Notes: generated from the letters alone by a model not told the origin. A DNA stretch of 64,000 bases from Chryseobacterium sp. StRB126 (GCF_000829375.1 NZ_AP014624.1:682001-746000), one strand, 5' to 3'. Counted from the stretch's first letter, positions 23,449 to 33,624 are shown. Numbers and translations are program-made.

Positions 23449-25173
23449 ATGAAACTGAAATATCTGCTGTTTGTTCTGAGCTCATCCTTGGTTTTTGCTC
23501 AAAAAACATTTCAGACTCCTTTTGAAAAAGGAAATGGTAACCAAACCGTTACCTATGATGAAATGAATACCTATTATCAGGATTTGTCCAAAAATTTTGA
23601 TACCATTCAATACCTTAAAAAAGGAGAAGATGATAATGGGAAGCCTATTTATGTGGTGGTGTATAATCCCTTCCCTGAAAAGAATATTGAAAAACTGAGA
23701 AAAGATAAAGCCATTCTCTTTGTCAACAACGGAATTCACCCTGGAGAACCGGATGGTATTGATGCTACCATGATGCTGATGAGAGATCTGGCAACCAGGA
23801 AGATCAAAACGCCGCAGAACTTTATCATTGCTGCAATTTCAGCCTATAATATCAGCGGAATGCTGAACAGAGGTTCCTATTCCAGAGCCAATCAGAATGG
23901 TCCGGAACAATACGGATTCAGGGGCAATGCAAGGAATTATGATCTGAACAGAGATTTTATTAAAGCAGATTCTAAAAATGCAAGAAGCTTTCAGGAAATC
24001 TATCAATGGCTGAAACCCGATGTCTTTATTGATAACCACGTAAGCAATGGAGCTGACTATCAATATACTTTCACCTATATTTCAACCTTTAAAGAACGTT
24101 TAGGAAATGTCCTTGGAGCTTACTTTCACAATGATTATCAGGCTAAAAACCTTGATGATATGAAGAAATTAGGCTACGAAAGCACTCCTTATGTCAATAT
24201 TCACGGTGATGTCCCTGAGGTTGGTTTTGCCTCATTCGAAGATTCTCCACGATATTCCACAGGCTATACCGCTTTGTTCAATTCTTTGGGAACCGTTCCA
24301 GAAACTCACATGCTGAAGCCTTATGATAAAAGAGTAGATGCTACTTACAAATATATGCTGGTTAACCTGCAAAATCTGGATAAAGATTATCAGAAAATAA
24401 AACAGCTCCGTCTAGAAAATCTTAAGCAATATGAGGCGGGGAAACAATACGGAATCCGATGGAAAATAGATTCTACCAAGTATACAACCATGGATTTTAA
24501 AGGGTATGAAGGCAAATACAAACCCAGCGAAATTTCAGGAAAACCAAGGCTGTATTATGACAGAAACAAGCCATTTACAAAGAATATCAAGCTTTTTAAC
24601 ACAGCTGTTCCTACAGGCTATATCACCATTCCTAAATATTATATAATCCCACAATCTCAGTACAGAGTTATTGAAGAATTGAAAAGAAACGGAATTCAGA
24701 TGAAGCCGATTCAAAAAGATAGCACTATTGCCGTGGAATCCTATAAGATCAAAGATTTTAAAACCGTAAAGAACCCTTATGAAGGACATTATCTGCATTA
24801 TGAAACCACTGTTGAGTCTTCCAAAAAAGATCGTGTATTTACAGCAGGAGACTATATTGTTTCTACCAATCAATCCGGAGTTAAATATATTATAGAAACC
24901 CTTGAACCTGAAGCATTAGACTCTTTCTTTAACTGGAATTTCTTTGATGGTATTCTGGCTCAGAAAGAATATTATTCTGCTTATATTTTTGAAGATACAG
25001 CAGCAGAATTGCTCAGGAAAGATCAAAAATTAAACGATGCTTTTGAAGCAGCAAAAAAATCAGATAAAAAACTATCAGAAGATGGTGAAGCTCAATTGGA
25101 TTGGGTGTACAAGCATTCTCCTTACTTTGAAGAAAAAACTTTCAGACAATATCCAGTATTTAGAGTATTGTAA
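23449..25173 (+). CDS. M14 family zinc carboxypeptidase, secreted
   Basis: This 574-residue protein has a signal peptide ending near residue 17 (SLVFAQ). The zinc ligands are His97 and Glu100 in GIHPGEPDG, and the third His is in DNHVSNGAD (near residue 196). The substrate arginine and asparagine region is RNYDLNRDFIKAD, and the catalytic Glu is probably in GTVPETHML. It trims C-terminal residues from peptides or hydrolyses an amide in the periplasm or outside. The long C-terminal region (residues 300-574) is family-specific and does not resemble a T9SS sorting tail. It is a single gene with a strong terminator. Confidence 0.88.
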   Translation: MKLKYLLFVLSSSLVFAQKTFQTPFEKGNGNQTVTYDEMNTYYQDLSKNFDTIQYLKKGEDDNGKPIYVVVYNPFPEKNIEKLRKDKAILFVNNGIHPGEPDGIDATMMLMRDLATRKIKTPQNFIIAAISAYNISGMLNRGSYSRANQNGPEQYGFRGNARNYDLNRDFIKADSKNARSFQEIYQWLKPDVFIDNHVSNGADYQYTFTYISTFKERLGNVLGAYFHNDYQAKNLDDMKKLGYESTPYVNIHGDVPEVGFASFEDSPRYSTGYTALFNSLGTVPETHMLKPYDKRVDATYKYMLVNLQNLDKDYQKIKQLRLENLKQYEAGKQYGIRWKIDSTKYTTMDFKGYEGKYKPSEISGKPRLYYDRNKPFTKNIKLFNTAVPTGYITIPKYYIIPQSQYRVIEELKRNGIQMKPIQKDSTIAVESYKIKDFKTVKNPYEGHYLHYETTVESSKKDRVFTAGDYIVSTNQSGVKYIIETLEPEALDSFFNWNFFDGILAQKEYYSAYIFEDTAAELLRKDQKLNDAFEAAKKSDKKLSEDGEAQLDWVYKHSPYFEEKTFRQYPVFRVL

Positions 25174-25198
25174 GTTGTTGAAAATAAATCAATAAAAT

Positions 25199-25229
25199 AA
25201 GAAAGACGTTTCATTGAAACGTCTTTCTT
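25199..25229. terminator. Bidirectional terminator
   Basis: AAGAAAGACGTTTC (25199-25212) pairs with GAAACGTCTTTCTT (25216-25229) perfectly over 14 bp around a 3-nt loop, between two convergent genes. Confidence 0.85.
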
Positions 25230-25231
25230 AT

Positions 25232-26113
25232 TTATTTGGGTAAGCCTCTTTTTAAAGCTATTTCTGCTCTTTTAACGGCCATTTTCTCTTTCCAGTCCAT
25301 GTATTTCTTTTTGAAACTCGACTTCATAATGTCGTCAAATTTACGCTGTACCGTAAGATTCCATAAAGAATGGGCCTTTACTGCCCATGATTTATCCCAA
25401 GCTCTTAAAGAGATAGAGAAAGAACCATCAAGGTACTTCATCCAGTGCCACCATCCTGTGGGCATAAATAAGGTATCACCATGCTCAAGGAAGCATTCAA
25501 TACCTTCTACACCATCCAACGCCGGGAACTTTGTAAAATCAGGGTTCTCAATATCATAATCCTCCAAAGCATAAGTTGCATAAGGGATCTGATATAATCT
25601 TTCTTTCCATTTATAATCAAAAAGAAGGATATGTTTTCTTCCGTTGAAATGCGTATGGAAAATATGCGCCATATCTATATCGAAATGTAGGAAAGTTACA
25701 GAACCTTTTCCACCGAAGAACATATTGGGATATTTATCAAGGAAACCTCCCATAAGCTCTTTAGGAGAAATATAATCTTCCAGAAGTTTCGGAGCATATT
25801 TTATCGGATCAAAAAGGAAAATTCTAAGATCAGTTGGCTCTCTCTGAATAAGATCTATATAATCACCGAATTTCATTTGGGCTGCAGAAGCATTGATGGG
25901 AGCAGAAGGATCTGCCTTCGAACTGTCATATAACGGGACCTCCACATCTCCTACAACCTCCTTCATATATTCCATCGTCCATTTTTGGTAAGCAGGCCAC
26001 TTTTTTGCCATATTTTTGATGACAACGGGCCTTCTTGGCTTTAGATATTTTTCGTAGAATTCCTCTTTAGAAATATCATCTACAACATCTATAGGCTTTA
26101 AAATAATTCCCAT
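25232..26113 (-). CDS. Cupin-like JmjC-type dioxygenase
   Basis: This 293-residue protein starts with PRRPVVIKNMAKKWPAYQKW, the opening of JmjC/cupin_8 hydroxylases. The iron ligands are probably His and Asp of FLHFDID (about residues 142-148), and the distal His lies in PTGWWHWMKY (about 224-233). Such proteins hydroxylate side chains of ribosomal or other proteins with O2 and 2-oxoglutarate. The C-terminal basic helices (KKKYMDWKEKMAVKRAEIALKR, positions about 266-287) may serve dimerisation. It is a monocistronic gene with a long AT-rich region upstream. Confidence 0.85.
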   Translation of the reverse strand: MGIILKPIDVVDDISKEEFYEKYLKPRRPVVIKNMAKKWPAYQKWTMEYMKEVVGDVEVPLYDSSKADPSAPINASAAQMKFGDYIDLIQREPTDLRIFLFDPIKYAPKLLEDYISPKELMGGFLDKYPNMFFGGKGSVTFLHFDIDMAHIFHTHFNGRKHILLFDYKWKERLYQIPYATYALEDYDIENPDFTKFPALDGVEGIECFLEHGDTLFMPTGWWHWMKYLDGSFSISLRAWDKSWAVKAHSLWNLTVQRKFDDIMKSSFKKKYMDWKEKMAVKRAEIALKRGLPK

Positions 26114-26768
26114 TTTGTAAATTTTATGTTACAAAATTATTAAATAAATATTTATGAACCAGCGTTTAATTTTTTTTAATATAGAATATAATTTATTTTT
26201 TATTATTTAGTCTAAATAAAAATATAAATATTTGCAATTGTTTATTCAACGTTTCATTTTCTTAGCAATTTGAACAAAAAATACCCTGTAATAAAATCAC
26301 AGGGTAAAAACACAAAATAGATGAATAAAAATCCATTCTGATACGAAGGTATTACTTTTATTTCAGAGATAATTTTTATAAAAAGCGGATAAATTCAAGA
26401 ATAAAAAGGAGTTACATTATTTCAATTCAACACTTGGGGAAATATTTTTAAATTTTATTTTTAAAAATTAATGACCTGAGAATTTTTTTTTATTTAAAAA
26501 AATGTTTTGTTTTTTTAATTTTAATATCAAACTACTGATTATCATAATGTTATATTTATTCATTAACTGGTAATTTTTAATATTGTGCATTTGTATTTTC
26601 ATTTCTCTTCACCAAATTGAAACTATATTTTCTGTTACTATAAATTTTTCACCCTGAAAAGATAAATAATACCTATTTTTATAGTGATATAATTTAACCT
26701 TTTACTCAAAAATATATCTTTAAGGAAAGTGTAACGAAAAATCACAATGATTAACTAATTAGTCAAAT
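26114..26768. other. AT-rich gene-free region
   Basis: These 655 bp lie between divergent genes. One clear hairpin, TACCCTGT (26282-26289) with ACAGGGTA (26299-26306), is present. The rest is very AT-rich with long A and T runs, probably a promoter region for both flanking genes. No coding sequence, tRNA or repeat copy was recognised. Confidence 0.5.
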
Positions 26769-29552
26769 ATGAAAATGGAAAAAAATATTTACTTATTTCT
26801 GATGCTCTTTATGATGGTATTCACCTTTGCACAGAAAACCGTTTCCGGAAAAATTACTGATGACGATGGGTTAGCTATACCTAGTGCTAGTGTAACTATT
26901 GAAGAACCCGGGAAAGATGCTATTCTTGCGTACGGAATTACCAATTCCAAAGGAGAATACAAGGTAACCTTTACTTCTCCGGAAACTAATGTGGATCTTA
27001 AAGTAAAAGCTTTCAACCAGAAACCCCTTACAAAACAAATCAGTAACAGCGATCAGACCCTGAATTTTAAAATGCAGTCTGAAGCTACAGAAATTAAGGA
27101 AGTACAGTTGAAAACCAAAATGATCACCGCAAGAGGAGACACCATTTCTTATGATCTTAAAGCATTCAACAGTAAAAATGATAGAACTCTGGCCGACGTA
27201 ATGAAGAAAATCCCCGGAATTGAAGTCAATACAGACGGAACTATTCTCTATCAGGGAAATGCAATCAATAAATTCTATGTTAACGGGAAAGATCTTATGG
27301 AAGGTGGCTATGGAACCATCAATAACTCGCTGCCAAAAGACGCCGTACAAAAAGTAGAAGTTCTTGAAAACCATCAGCCGGTAAAAATTCTTCAAGATAA
27401 AGTACCATCAGATCAGGCTGCAATCAATATTAAGCTGAAAAATTCTGTAACCATGACCGGCCGTGGTGAAGTGGGAACGGGCTTTGGAGAACCATGGCTT
27501 TGGAATGTAAAATTAACCCCTATGTTCTTCGGGCAGAAAAGCCAGTGGGTAGTTAATTACAAAACCAATAATATGGGGGAACAGGTGGAAAATGAAGGAA
27601 ATATTCTGGCTTTCGGAAGTGCATGGGAGGGAAAAAGAATTAATGCAGGCCAAAACAATTGGCTGAATGTAGAAAAAGCAAGTACTCCGAATTTGCCGGT
27701 TAAAAGATATTTAATGAATAATGTTCACTATTTGTCTGTGAACTATTTAACTAATATTGATAAAAAGAAAGAATGGGAATTGAAGGTTAATGCAAATTAC
27801 ACCAACAATGCAGTGGAAAGAGAAGATTATAATGAAACAACTTATTTTCCAACTAATGAAAGGCCACAACAGTCTACGGTGGTAATGAGTACAAGAAATA
27901 ATTTTTATACAGATAAATTAAAAGGTGAACTAATCTTTACAAAGAATGCGAAGAAAGGGTTCTTCAAAAATACCACAAGTTTCAGCCAATTCTGGAATGC
28001 AGACAGAGCTTTTGCAGACAGAGCAGGAAGATTGGGAAATCAGGCTGTGGAATCACCTACATCATCTTTCCAAAACTCATTGAGTACCATTATTCCCTGG
28101 GGAGAAAAAATGGTGAATTTCAAATCTTATATCAATTACCAGGACGATCAACAGACATTGAAAGTAGATCCGGCCAATTATTTACAGCTGCCCTACAAAC
28201 TTCCAAAGATAGATCCGAATGACCCGAATGAAAAAGATAAATACGGAATTGTAAATTTCGGACCGGGAACTTCAGCTTTACAACAATTCAGGCTAAAAAC
28301 TTTAGATACTTCACACTCTGCAAATATCAGTTTTTCTTCAAAAGGATGGACATTCACTCCTCAGGTGGGATTTGATTTCTCTACAGATAGGCTAAATACA
28401 AACTTTGATGGACTGGCAATTCCAAATCCAGCAATTCCGAATGATGTTCCGCCAAATTTCAATGATGGCATGTATGAAAACAATCTGAGATTTACAGAAA
28501 TTGTTCCTTCAGCTTCATTAGGTATCAACTATAAATCTGAGGCATGGAGTATTTTTGCTAATTTTCCGGCAAATTTCAACAGTATTAAAGCTGAGGATGA
28601 TTTAAGGGGAGTTTCAAAATCATTAAATAAGACAACATTTACTCCCAATGCATTTATTCAGTATTCATTTGCTTCATTTTGGAAAGCAAGCTTAAACGGA
28701 AATATCAGCAATAATTTTGGAGATATTCAAACGGCTTATGCAGGATATATGTTGTTAAGCCCAAGAGGATTTAATGTGATGGATCCAAACAATCCAATTC
28801 CTCAAACAAATTCAAAAAATGCAGGTTCAAGAATTGAATACAGAAACCCATTAAATAATCTATTCTTTAATATCAATTATTCATTGAGTGATAGTAAAAG
28901 AAATTTGCTTTCTTCTCCAATTTTGGATGCAGCAACAGGTTCTACTTTAATTCGATACATTGAAAGAGAAAATCATTCAAAAAGTAATAGATTCAGCGTT
29001 GAAGTGGGTAAATATTTTCCAAAATTCAAAACCAATGCTTCGGTGAGCTATGGAAATACATTATCAAAATCTGATGCATTTCTGGATGATACTCAATATT
29101 TAAGCAAAAACAATACGCAAACTTACGGACTAAAGGTCAATAATACATACTTCAGCTGGGCAAGTATAGATTATACGCTTAATTTATCAAGAAATAAACA
29201 GGATAATATTGGTTTAAGTAATAATCAAAGCAGGCTTGGAGTAAATTCAGGATTTAATCACAATTTGGCAGTTTACTTCTATCCAATAGAAAATCATACG
29301 ATAGGATTCAATTGGGATCAGGTGAATACAAGTGATGGAATTAATAAGTACAAGAATGGGTTCTACGATATTTCCTACCAGTTTTCATGGTCTAAAAAGA
29401 AAATTGATTTTGAAATCAAATGGTTGAATATCGCTAACAGAAAATTCTTTGAAACCTACAATATTAATCAGACAACAAATAGTTCTTCTTACACGAAGAT
29501 TCAGCTCCGTCCTAGCCAGGTAATGTTTACCGTAAAATTCAATTTTAAATAA
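26769..29552 (+). CDS. TonB-dependent-receptor-like outer-membrane beta-barrel protein
   Basis: This 927-residue protein has a signal peptide (LMLFMMVFTFAQ). A carboxypeptidase-regulatory-like domain follows (about residues 25-100: SGKITDDDGLAIPSASVTIE), then a plug-like segment (VMKKIPGIEVNTDGTILYQG, about 138-157; FYVNGKDLMEGG) and a large OMP_b-brl_3-type barrel ending with an aromatic-rich C-terminal strand (VMFTVKFNFK). A second ATG two codons downstream is equally plausible. Proteins of this class often lie beside GLPGLI proteins, and one is encoded 750 bp downstream, so the pair may work together at the outer membrane. The ligand is unknown. Confidence 0.85.
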   Translation: MKMEKNIYLFLMLFMMVFTFAQKTVSGKITDDDGLAIPSASVTIEEPGKDAILAYGITNSKGEYKVTFTSPETNVDLKVKAFNQKPLTKQISNSDQTLNFKMQSEATEIKEVQLKTKMITARGDTISYDLKAFNSKNDRTLADVMKKIPGIEVNTDGTILYQGNAINKFYVNGKDLMEGGYGTINNSLPKDAVQKVEVLENHQPVKILQDKVPSDQAAINIKLKNSVTMTGRGEVGTGFGEPWLWNVKLTPMFFGQKSQWVVNYKTNNMGEQVENEGNILAFGSAWEGKRINAGQNNWLNVEKASTPNLPVKRYLMNNVHYLSVNYLTNIDKKKEWELKVNANYTNNAVEREDYNETTYFPTNERPQQSTVVMSTRNNFYTDKLKGELIFTKNAKKGFFKNTTSFSQFWNADRAFADRAGRLGNQAVESPTSSFQNSLSTIIPWGEKMVNFKSYINYQDDQQTLKVDPANYLQLPYKLPKIDPNDPNEKDKYGIVNFGPGTSALQQFRLKTLDTSHSANISFSSKGWTFTPQVGFDFSTDRLNTNFDGLAIPNPAIPNDVPPNFNDGMYENNLRFTEIVPSASLGINYKSEAWSIFANFPANFNSIKAEDDLRGVSKSLNKTTFTPNAFIQYSFASFWKASLNGNISNNFGDIQTAYAGYMLLSPRGFNVMDPNNPIPQTNSKNAGSRIEYRNPLNNLFFNINYSLSDSKRNLLSSPILDAATGSTLIRYIERENHSKSNRFSVEVGKYFPKFKTNASVSYGNTLSKSDAFLDDTQYLSKNNTQTYGLKVNNTYFSWASIDYTLNLSRNKQDNIGLSNNQSRLGVNSGFNHNLAVYFYPIENHTIGFNWDQVNTSDGINKYKNGFYDISYQFSWSKKKIDFEIKWLNIANRKFFETYNINQTTNSSSYTKIQLRPSQVMFTVKFNFK

Positions 29553-29556
29553 AATA

Positions 29557-29584
29557 AAAACCAATCCGATCGGATTGGTTTTTT
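29557..29584. terminator. Bidirectional terminator
   Basis: AACCAATCCG and CGGATTGGTT form a perfect stem around GATC (about 29559-29580), with an A run before and a T run after. It lies between the receptor-like gene and the convergent DinB gene. Confidence 0.85.
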
Positions 29585-29601
29585 GTTGAGATATATAGTG
29601 A

Positions 29602-30099
29602 TTAAAAAGCTTGATAATCGGCAGAAGGGCCATAACTTCCCGGTAAAGGAATATTATTGATCCTGTAATAAACTCCCAATTGAGCTCTGTGATGAGTAAT
29701 TTGGTTCAAAGCATGGCGAATGGACTCATATTTAGACCATTTTGCAAGCTCTTCACCATTGTTTTTCAATGCCCATGTTGCCGTAAGATCATTCTCATTG
29801 GCCTTTTCAAGGGCTTCTTTCCCTGATTTGAAGTTCTGATCCAGGGTTTGAAGAAGATCTTCTCTTGTAGAAAGTTGCTTAGGCTGATAATCTCCACTGG
29901 CAAAATCAAGTTCCGAAGTGGTGAGCATCGTGTTCGGCCATTCAAAAATTTCAGCAATATGAGTGGCAAGAGGCAGCATTTTCATGCTTTTTTCATGGGG
30001 AGCATAGTCGTTTTTTTCGTCAGGATAAGTTTCAAAGAATTTTCTGGTCGTCCGGTATTCAGCTTCCAGTTCATTTTTAAATTGTGATAAAGTATCCAT
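29602..30099 (-). CDS. DinB family protein
   Basis: This 165-residue protein is a four-helix DinB-type domain. The likely metal-binding histidines are in LATHIAEIFEW (about residues 44-54) and ITHHRAQLGVYYR (about 133-145), plus a further position in the third helix. DinB proteins are metal-dependent, often thiol-related transferases or of unknown role, in the cytoplasm. The ending GSYGPSADYQAF is typical for the family. It is a single gene divergent from the GLPGLI gene. Confidence 0.85.
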   Translation of the reverse strand: MDTLSQFKNELEAEYRTTRKFFETYPDEKNDYAPHEKSMKMLPLATHIAEIFEWPNTMLTTSELDFASGDYQPKQLSTREDLLQTLDQNFKSGKEALEKANENDLTATWALKNNGEELAKWSKYESIRHALNQITHHRAQLGVYYRINNIPLPGSYGPSADYQAF

Positions 30100-30301
30100 A
30101 ATATTTTGTTTTTGAGAGGATTAAAGTTAAAGCTTTTACTGCTGAAAATGTTTTAAGAGAATCATAATTTTTCATACAAATAGTTATTGTCCCATCAATA
30201 TTAACTTCCAGACTTCTTCTTCATACTTCCATCTTAAAAAAAAATGAAGAAAAACTGTAACAAACTTTCAAAAGTGATTACTAATTATTAAAACTTGAGA
30301 A

Positions 30302-31201
30302 GTGAAAAAACTATTTTCAGTATTTCTTATCGCACTTTTTGCCTTTGCTAATGCTCAGGAAACTAAAGAAACGGCTAACCGATTCTTTTATGAACTTACA
30401 TTTAAGCCAAAGAAAGATTCTGCCAAGTTGGATAAGCTGATTACAATTTTGGATATTACTCCCAAAAAATCAATTTATCAGGATTATACCCTTCCTGCAC
30501 AGGATTCTATTATTAAGCTCGCTGTAGAGGAAATGGAAAAAGCAAAAGTATGGAAGGATATTTCGAAACTTATCAGAATGCCTAAGTTTGCTTACAAGAT
30601 TGTAAAAACGTATCCGGAAATGAAAGAGCAGTATCTTAATAGAGTAAGTATTAATTTATTTGGATATGATGATTCTGTTAAATTCACTTGGAATATCCTG
30701 CCGGAAAAACAAAAAATAGGAGAGTATAATACCCAAAAAGCGACTACAGAATATGGAGGCAGAACATGGACAGCCTGGTTTAGCTCAGATATTCCTTTTC
30801 AGGATGGTCCATATAAATTCTATGGTCTTCCGGGATTAATTGTTAAAATTGAAGACACTGAGAAAAATTACTCTTGGATGTTAAGTGGAAATAAGAAGAT
30901 CACAAACTATGATGAACTATCCTATTCGGATAAGATCAATGCGAAATATGGCGTTTCCAATACCGTAACACCTACTACAAAAGAAAAATTTGATAAGGCC
31001 TACGCAAGCTTTAAGCAAGATCCAATGGCTGAAATTCGTCAAAAAGTAGGTCCGGAAATGATGAATATGAAAATGCCGGGATCAGACGTAACCATCGGAG
31101 AGAATCTTAAAAGGCAGGAAAAAATAGCAAAGGATTACTTTAATGCAAATGATAATCCAATAGAAAAAGAGCAGGCTTCTTCAGCTCAAAAGAAAAAATA
31201 A
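30302..31201 (+). CDS. GLPGLI family protein
   Basis: This 299-residue protein starts at a GTG that gives a proper signal peptide (KKLFSVFLIALFAFANAQ). The family signature YGLPGLIVKIED is at about residues 179-190, preceded by TAWFSSDIPFQDGPYKF. GLPGLI proteins are confined to Bacteroidota, are exported and have no known reaction; they often neighbour outer-membrane beta-barrel proteins like the one at 26769. The Lys/Gln-rich tail ends in KEQASSAQKKK. Confidence 0.9.
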   Translation: MKKLFSVFLIALFAFANAQETKETANRFFYELTFKPKKDSAKLDKLITILDITPKKSIYQDYTLPAQDSIIKLAVEEMEKAKVWKDISKLIRMPKFAYKIVKTYPEMKEQYLNRVSINLFGYDDSVKFTWNILPEKQKIGEYNTQKATTEYGGRTWTAWFSSDIPFQDGPYKFYGLPGLIVKIEDTEKNYSWMLSGNKKITNYDELSYSDKINAKYGVSNTVTPTTKEKFDKAYASFKQDPMAEIRQKVGPEMMNMKMPGSDVTIGENLKRQEKIAKDYFNANDNPIEKEQASSAQKKK

Positions 31202-31229
31202 GCATTCATATCAACTAAATTATATTCCG

Positions 31230-31272
31230 AATCAACCCAGGTACAGCAATGTATTTGGGTTGATTTTTTTTA
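31230..31272 (+). terminator. Terminator after the GLPGLI gene
   Basis: AATCAACCCA (31230-31239) pairs perfectly with TGGGTTGATT (31256-31265), followed by a T run. Confidence 0.8.
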
Positions 31273-31280
31273 TCACCAAA

Positions 31281-31309
31281 ACGTTATTTAGATTAAATTT
31301 AAATAACGT
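31281..31309 (+). promoter_or_regulatory. 29-bp palindromic operator of the feo operon
   Basis: ACGTTATTTAGATT (31281-31294) and AATTTAAATAACGT (31296-31309) are reverse complements with one mismatch over 14 positions. The palindrome abuts the -7 element TATATTTG (31309-31316) and would cover the -33 region, as expected for a metal-dependent repressor. Confidence 0.65.
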
Positions 31310-31316
31310 ATATTTG
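31309..31316 (+). promoter_or_regulatory. -7 promoter element of the feo operon
   Basis: TATATTTG matches TAnnTTTG, and the feoA start codon follows 20 bp downstream. Confidence 0.6.
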
Positions 31317-31336
31317 CACTACAAAAAATCAGGGCT

Positions 31337-31591
31337 TTGAAAGAGAAACAATTACATAAATTAAGTGTATTTCCTAAAAATAAAATGGGAAAGATATTGG
31401 GATATGATAATGACCATCTGAAAATGCCCAATAAAATCATTGAAATGGGGCTTCTTCCGGAGACCGTTTTCAGGATTTTGTACCAGGCTCCGTTTAATGG
31501 ACCGATGTATGTGGAATTTGGAGCAGAGAAAAGCCGGATTGCTCTTCGTGAGGAAGAAGGAGATTATATTATTGTTGAAGAATTGAATTAA
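31337..31591 (+). CDS. feoA: FeoA family ferrous iron transport protein
   Basis: This 84-residue SH3-like FeoA domain protein begins at TTG; the first ATG (31385) would remove the first beta strand. Typical features are LSVFPKNKMGKILGY near the N terminus, KIIEMGLLPETVFRIL (about residues 35-50) and RIALREEEGDYIIVEE. FeoA is a small cytoplasmic partner that affects FeoB activity. Its stop overlaps the feoB start (TAATG), so translation is coupled. An iron-responsive palindrome lies directly upstream. Confidence 0.9.
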   Translation: MKEKQLHKLSVFPKNKMGKILGYDNDHLKMPNKIIEMGLLPETVFRILYQAPFNGPMYVEFGAEKSRIALREEEGDYIIVEELN

Positions 31592-33624
31592 TGCAGGCAA
31601 ACAAGAAAAAACAGATACTTTTAGTCGGGAACCCTAATGTAGGAAAGTCAACGATTTTTAATGCTCTTTGTAATAAAAAGCAGAAAACCGGAAATTATGC
31701 TGGTGTTACCGTTGCAAGTCACTCGGGAAACTATACCCATAAAAATGAGGACGTTGAAGTGATTGACCTTCCGGGTTCTTACAGCGTTTATCCAAGTTCT
31801 GAAGATGAAGCGATTTTCTCAAAATACCTTCTGGATGAGCAGAAAAACTACGCAGGAGTTGTTTATATTCTTGAAGCATTAAGTTTAAAAAGAGGCCTTC
31901 TTCTATTCCAGCAGATTCAGGATCTTGGGATTCCGATGATTCTGATCGTTAACCAGATTGACCAGGCCGAAAGAAGAGGCATTACGATAGATATTCAAAA
32001 ATTTTCAGAGGCATTAGGGATTAAGATCATTCAAACCAATGCTAAGGAACAGATTGGAATCCATGAAATGAAAGATGCGGTTCTTAACAATGAATTTGTA
32101 AAGACAGAGAAAGCATCCTTTGAAATTCCTAATGAGCACAGAGATTTCATTCAAAAACTGGTATCTCACAAAGGCTTTGATAATGAATATAAGGCTTGGA
32201 TGAGCCTTTCTTTGGGAACGGATCTTGGTAAAATAGAATCTGTTATGGATCAGATCAATGAGTCTGATGCTAAAAGCTTGGTTCCGAAAAGATTACAGGT
32301 TCAGGAAACTGTTAGGAGATACCAGAATGTAGATAAAATACTGGAGAATGTCATCTCCAAGAAACTTCAGTTCAAAGAATTGTTAACAGAAAAGCTGGAT
32401 AAGGTTTTGGTTCACAAGTTCTGGGGGTATGTGGTTTTCTTATTGATCTTACTGGTTATCTTCCAAAGTGTTTTCTTTCTGGCAGAATATCCGATGAGCT
32501 GGATTGAGGAATCTTTCTCATGGCTGGCCGCTTTTACCAGTGAGCACCTTCCGGAAGGACCGATTAATTCATTGATCTCCAACGGAATTGTTCCGGGAAT
32601 CGGAGGAATTGTAGTTTTTGCACCACAGATTGGGATTCTGCTGTATTTCCTTTATCTGTTGGAAGATTCAGGATATATGGCAAGAGTTGTTTTCCTGATG
32701 GACAGGCTTCTTCGTCCTTTTGGATTGAACGGAAAAAGTATCGTTCCTCTTGTTTCAGGAACTGCCTGTGCAATTCCGGCCGTTATTTCCACAAGAAATA
32801 TAGAGAACGTTAAAGAAAGATTGCTTACGATATTGGTAACACCGTTTATGACATGTTCTGCAAGGCTTCCGGTATACAGTATCATTATCGGATTAATTAT
32901 TTCAGAAGGATCATTTTTAGGAATAAAATATAAAGCTTTGGTGCTGATGGGAATGTATCTGTTAGGATTTTTAGTAGCATTATTTTCCGCAGCAATTCTT
33001 AAAGGATTTATTAAAGATAAAGGGAAAACCTACTTGGTAATGGACCTTCCTGCCTATAAAAAACCACTTTTCGGTTATGACTTTAAAATGGTTTTAGGTA
33101 AGGTGTGGGATTTCATCACCGGAGCAGGGAAAATAATCTTCATTGTAAGTATTATAATCTGGGTTTTAAGCTATTTCGGGCCTAAACAAAAAGCAGATGA
33201 GTTTGTTGCGTCAGATGTTCATTTAGACCATTCTTATCTGGCTAAAATGGGTAAAGGAATCGAACCTTTAATTGCTCCATTAGGATACGACTGGAAAATG
33301 GGAGTAGGAATCCTGACCAGCTTTGTAGCCAGAGAAGTATTCGTAGGAACAATGTCAACGCTCTACAGCCTTGAAGATGATGCTCCGGAAGTAAAAGTGA
33401 TTGATAAAATGAGAAGAGATGTAAAGCCAAACGGAGAAAAAGTCTTCAGCTTTGCAACCGGAATTTCCGTTCTTCTGTTCTACGCATTTGCAATGCAGTG
33501 TGTTTCTACACTGGCAGTAGTCTATAGAGAAACCAAAAGCTGGAAATGGACCGGCTTTCAGGTGGCTATGATGACAGGTTTGGCATATTTTGTGTCGATG
33601 ATAGTATATCAAATTTTAAAATAA
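31591..33624 (+). CDS. feoB: Ferrous iron transporter FeoB
   Basis: This 677-residue protein has an N-terminal GTPase domain with G1 GNPNVGKST (residues 13-21), G3 DLPGSYS and G4 NQID, then the helical spacer and a transmembrane core with the two Gate regions (for example PLVSGTACAIPAVISTR, near residue 385, and MTCSARLPVYSII). It imports Fe2+ across the inner membrane. The order feoA-feoB-Cys-rich protein with overlapping stops and starts marks a compact operon controlled by the palindrome at 31281. Confidence 0.97.
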   Translation: MQANKKKQILLVGNPNVGKSTIFNALCNKKQKTGNYAGVTVASHSGNYTHKNEDVEVIDLPGSYSVYPSSEDEAIFSKYLLDEQKNYAGVVYILEALSLKRGLLLFQQIQDLGIPMILIVNQIDQAERRGITIDIQKFSEALGIKIIQTNAKEQIGIHEMKDAVLNNEFVKTEKASFEIPNEHRDFIQKLVSHKGFDNEYKAWMSLSLGTDLGKIESVMDQINESDAKSLVPKRLQVQETVRRYQNVDKILENVISKKLQFKELLTEKLDKVLVHKFWGYVVFLLILLVIFQSVFFLAEYPMSWIEESFSWLAAFTSEHLPEGPINSLISNGIVPGIGGIVVFAPQIGILLYFLYLLEDSGYMARVVFLMDRLLRPFGLNGKSIVPLVSGTACAIPAVISTRNIENVKERLLTILVTPFMTCSARLPVYSIIIGLIISEGSFLGIKYKALVLMGMYLLGFLVALFSAAILKGFIKDKGKTYLVMDLPAYKKPLFGYDFKMVLGKVWDFITGAGKIIFIVSIIIWVLSYFGPKQKADEFVASDVHLDHSYLAKMGKGIEPLIAPLGYDWKMGVGILTSFVAREVFVGTMSTLYSLEDDAPEVKVIDKMRRDVKPNGEKVFSFATGISVLLFYAFAMQCVSTLAVVYRETKSWKWTGFQVAMMTGLAYFVSMIVYQILK

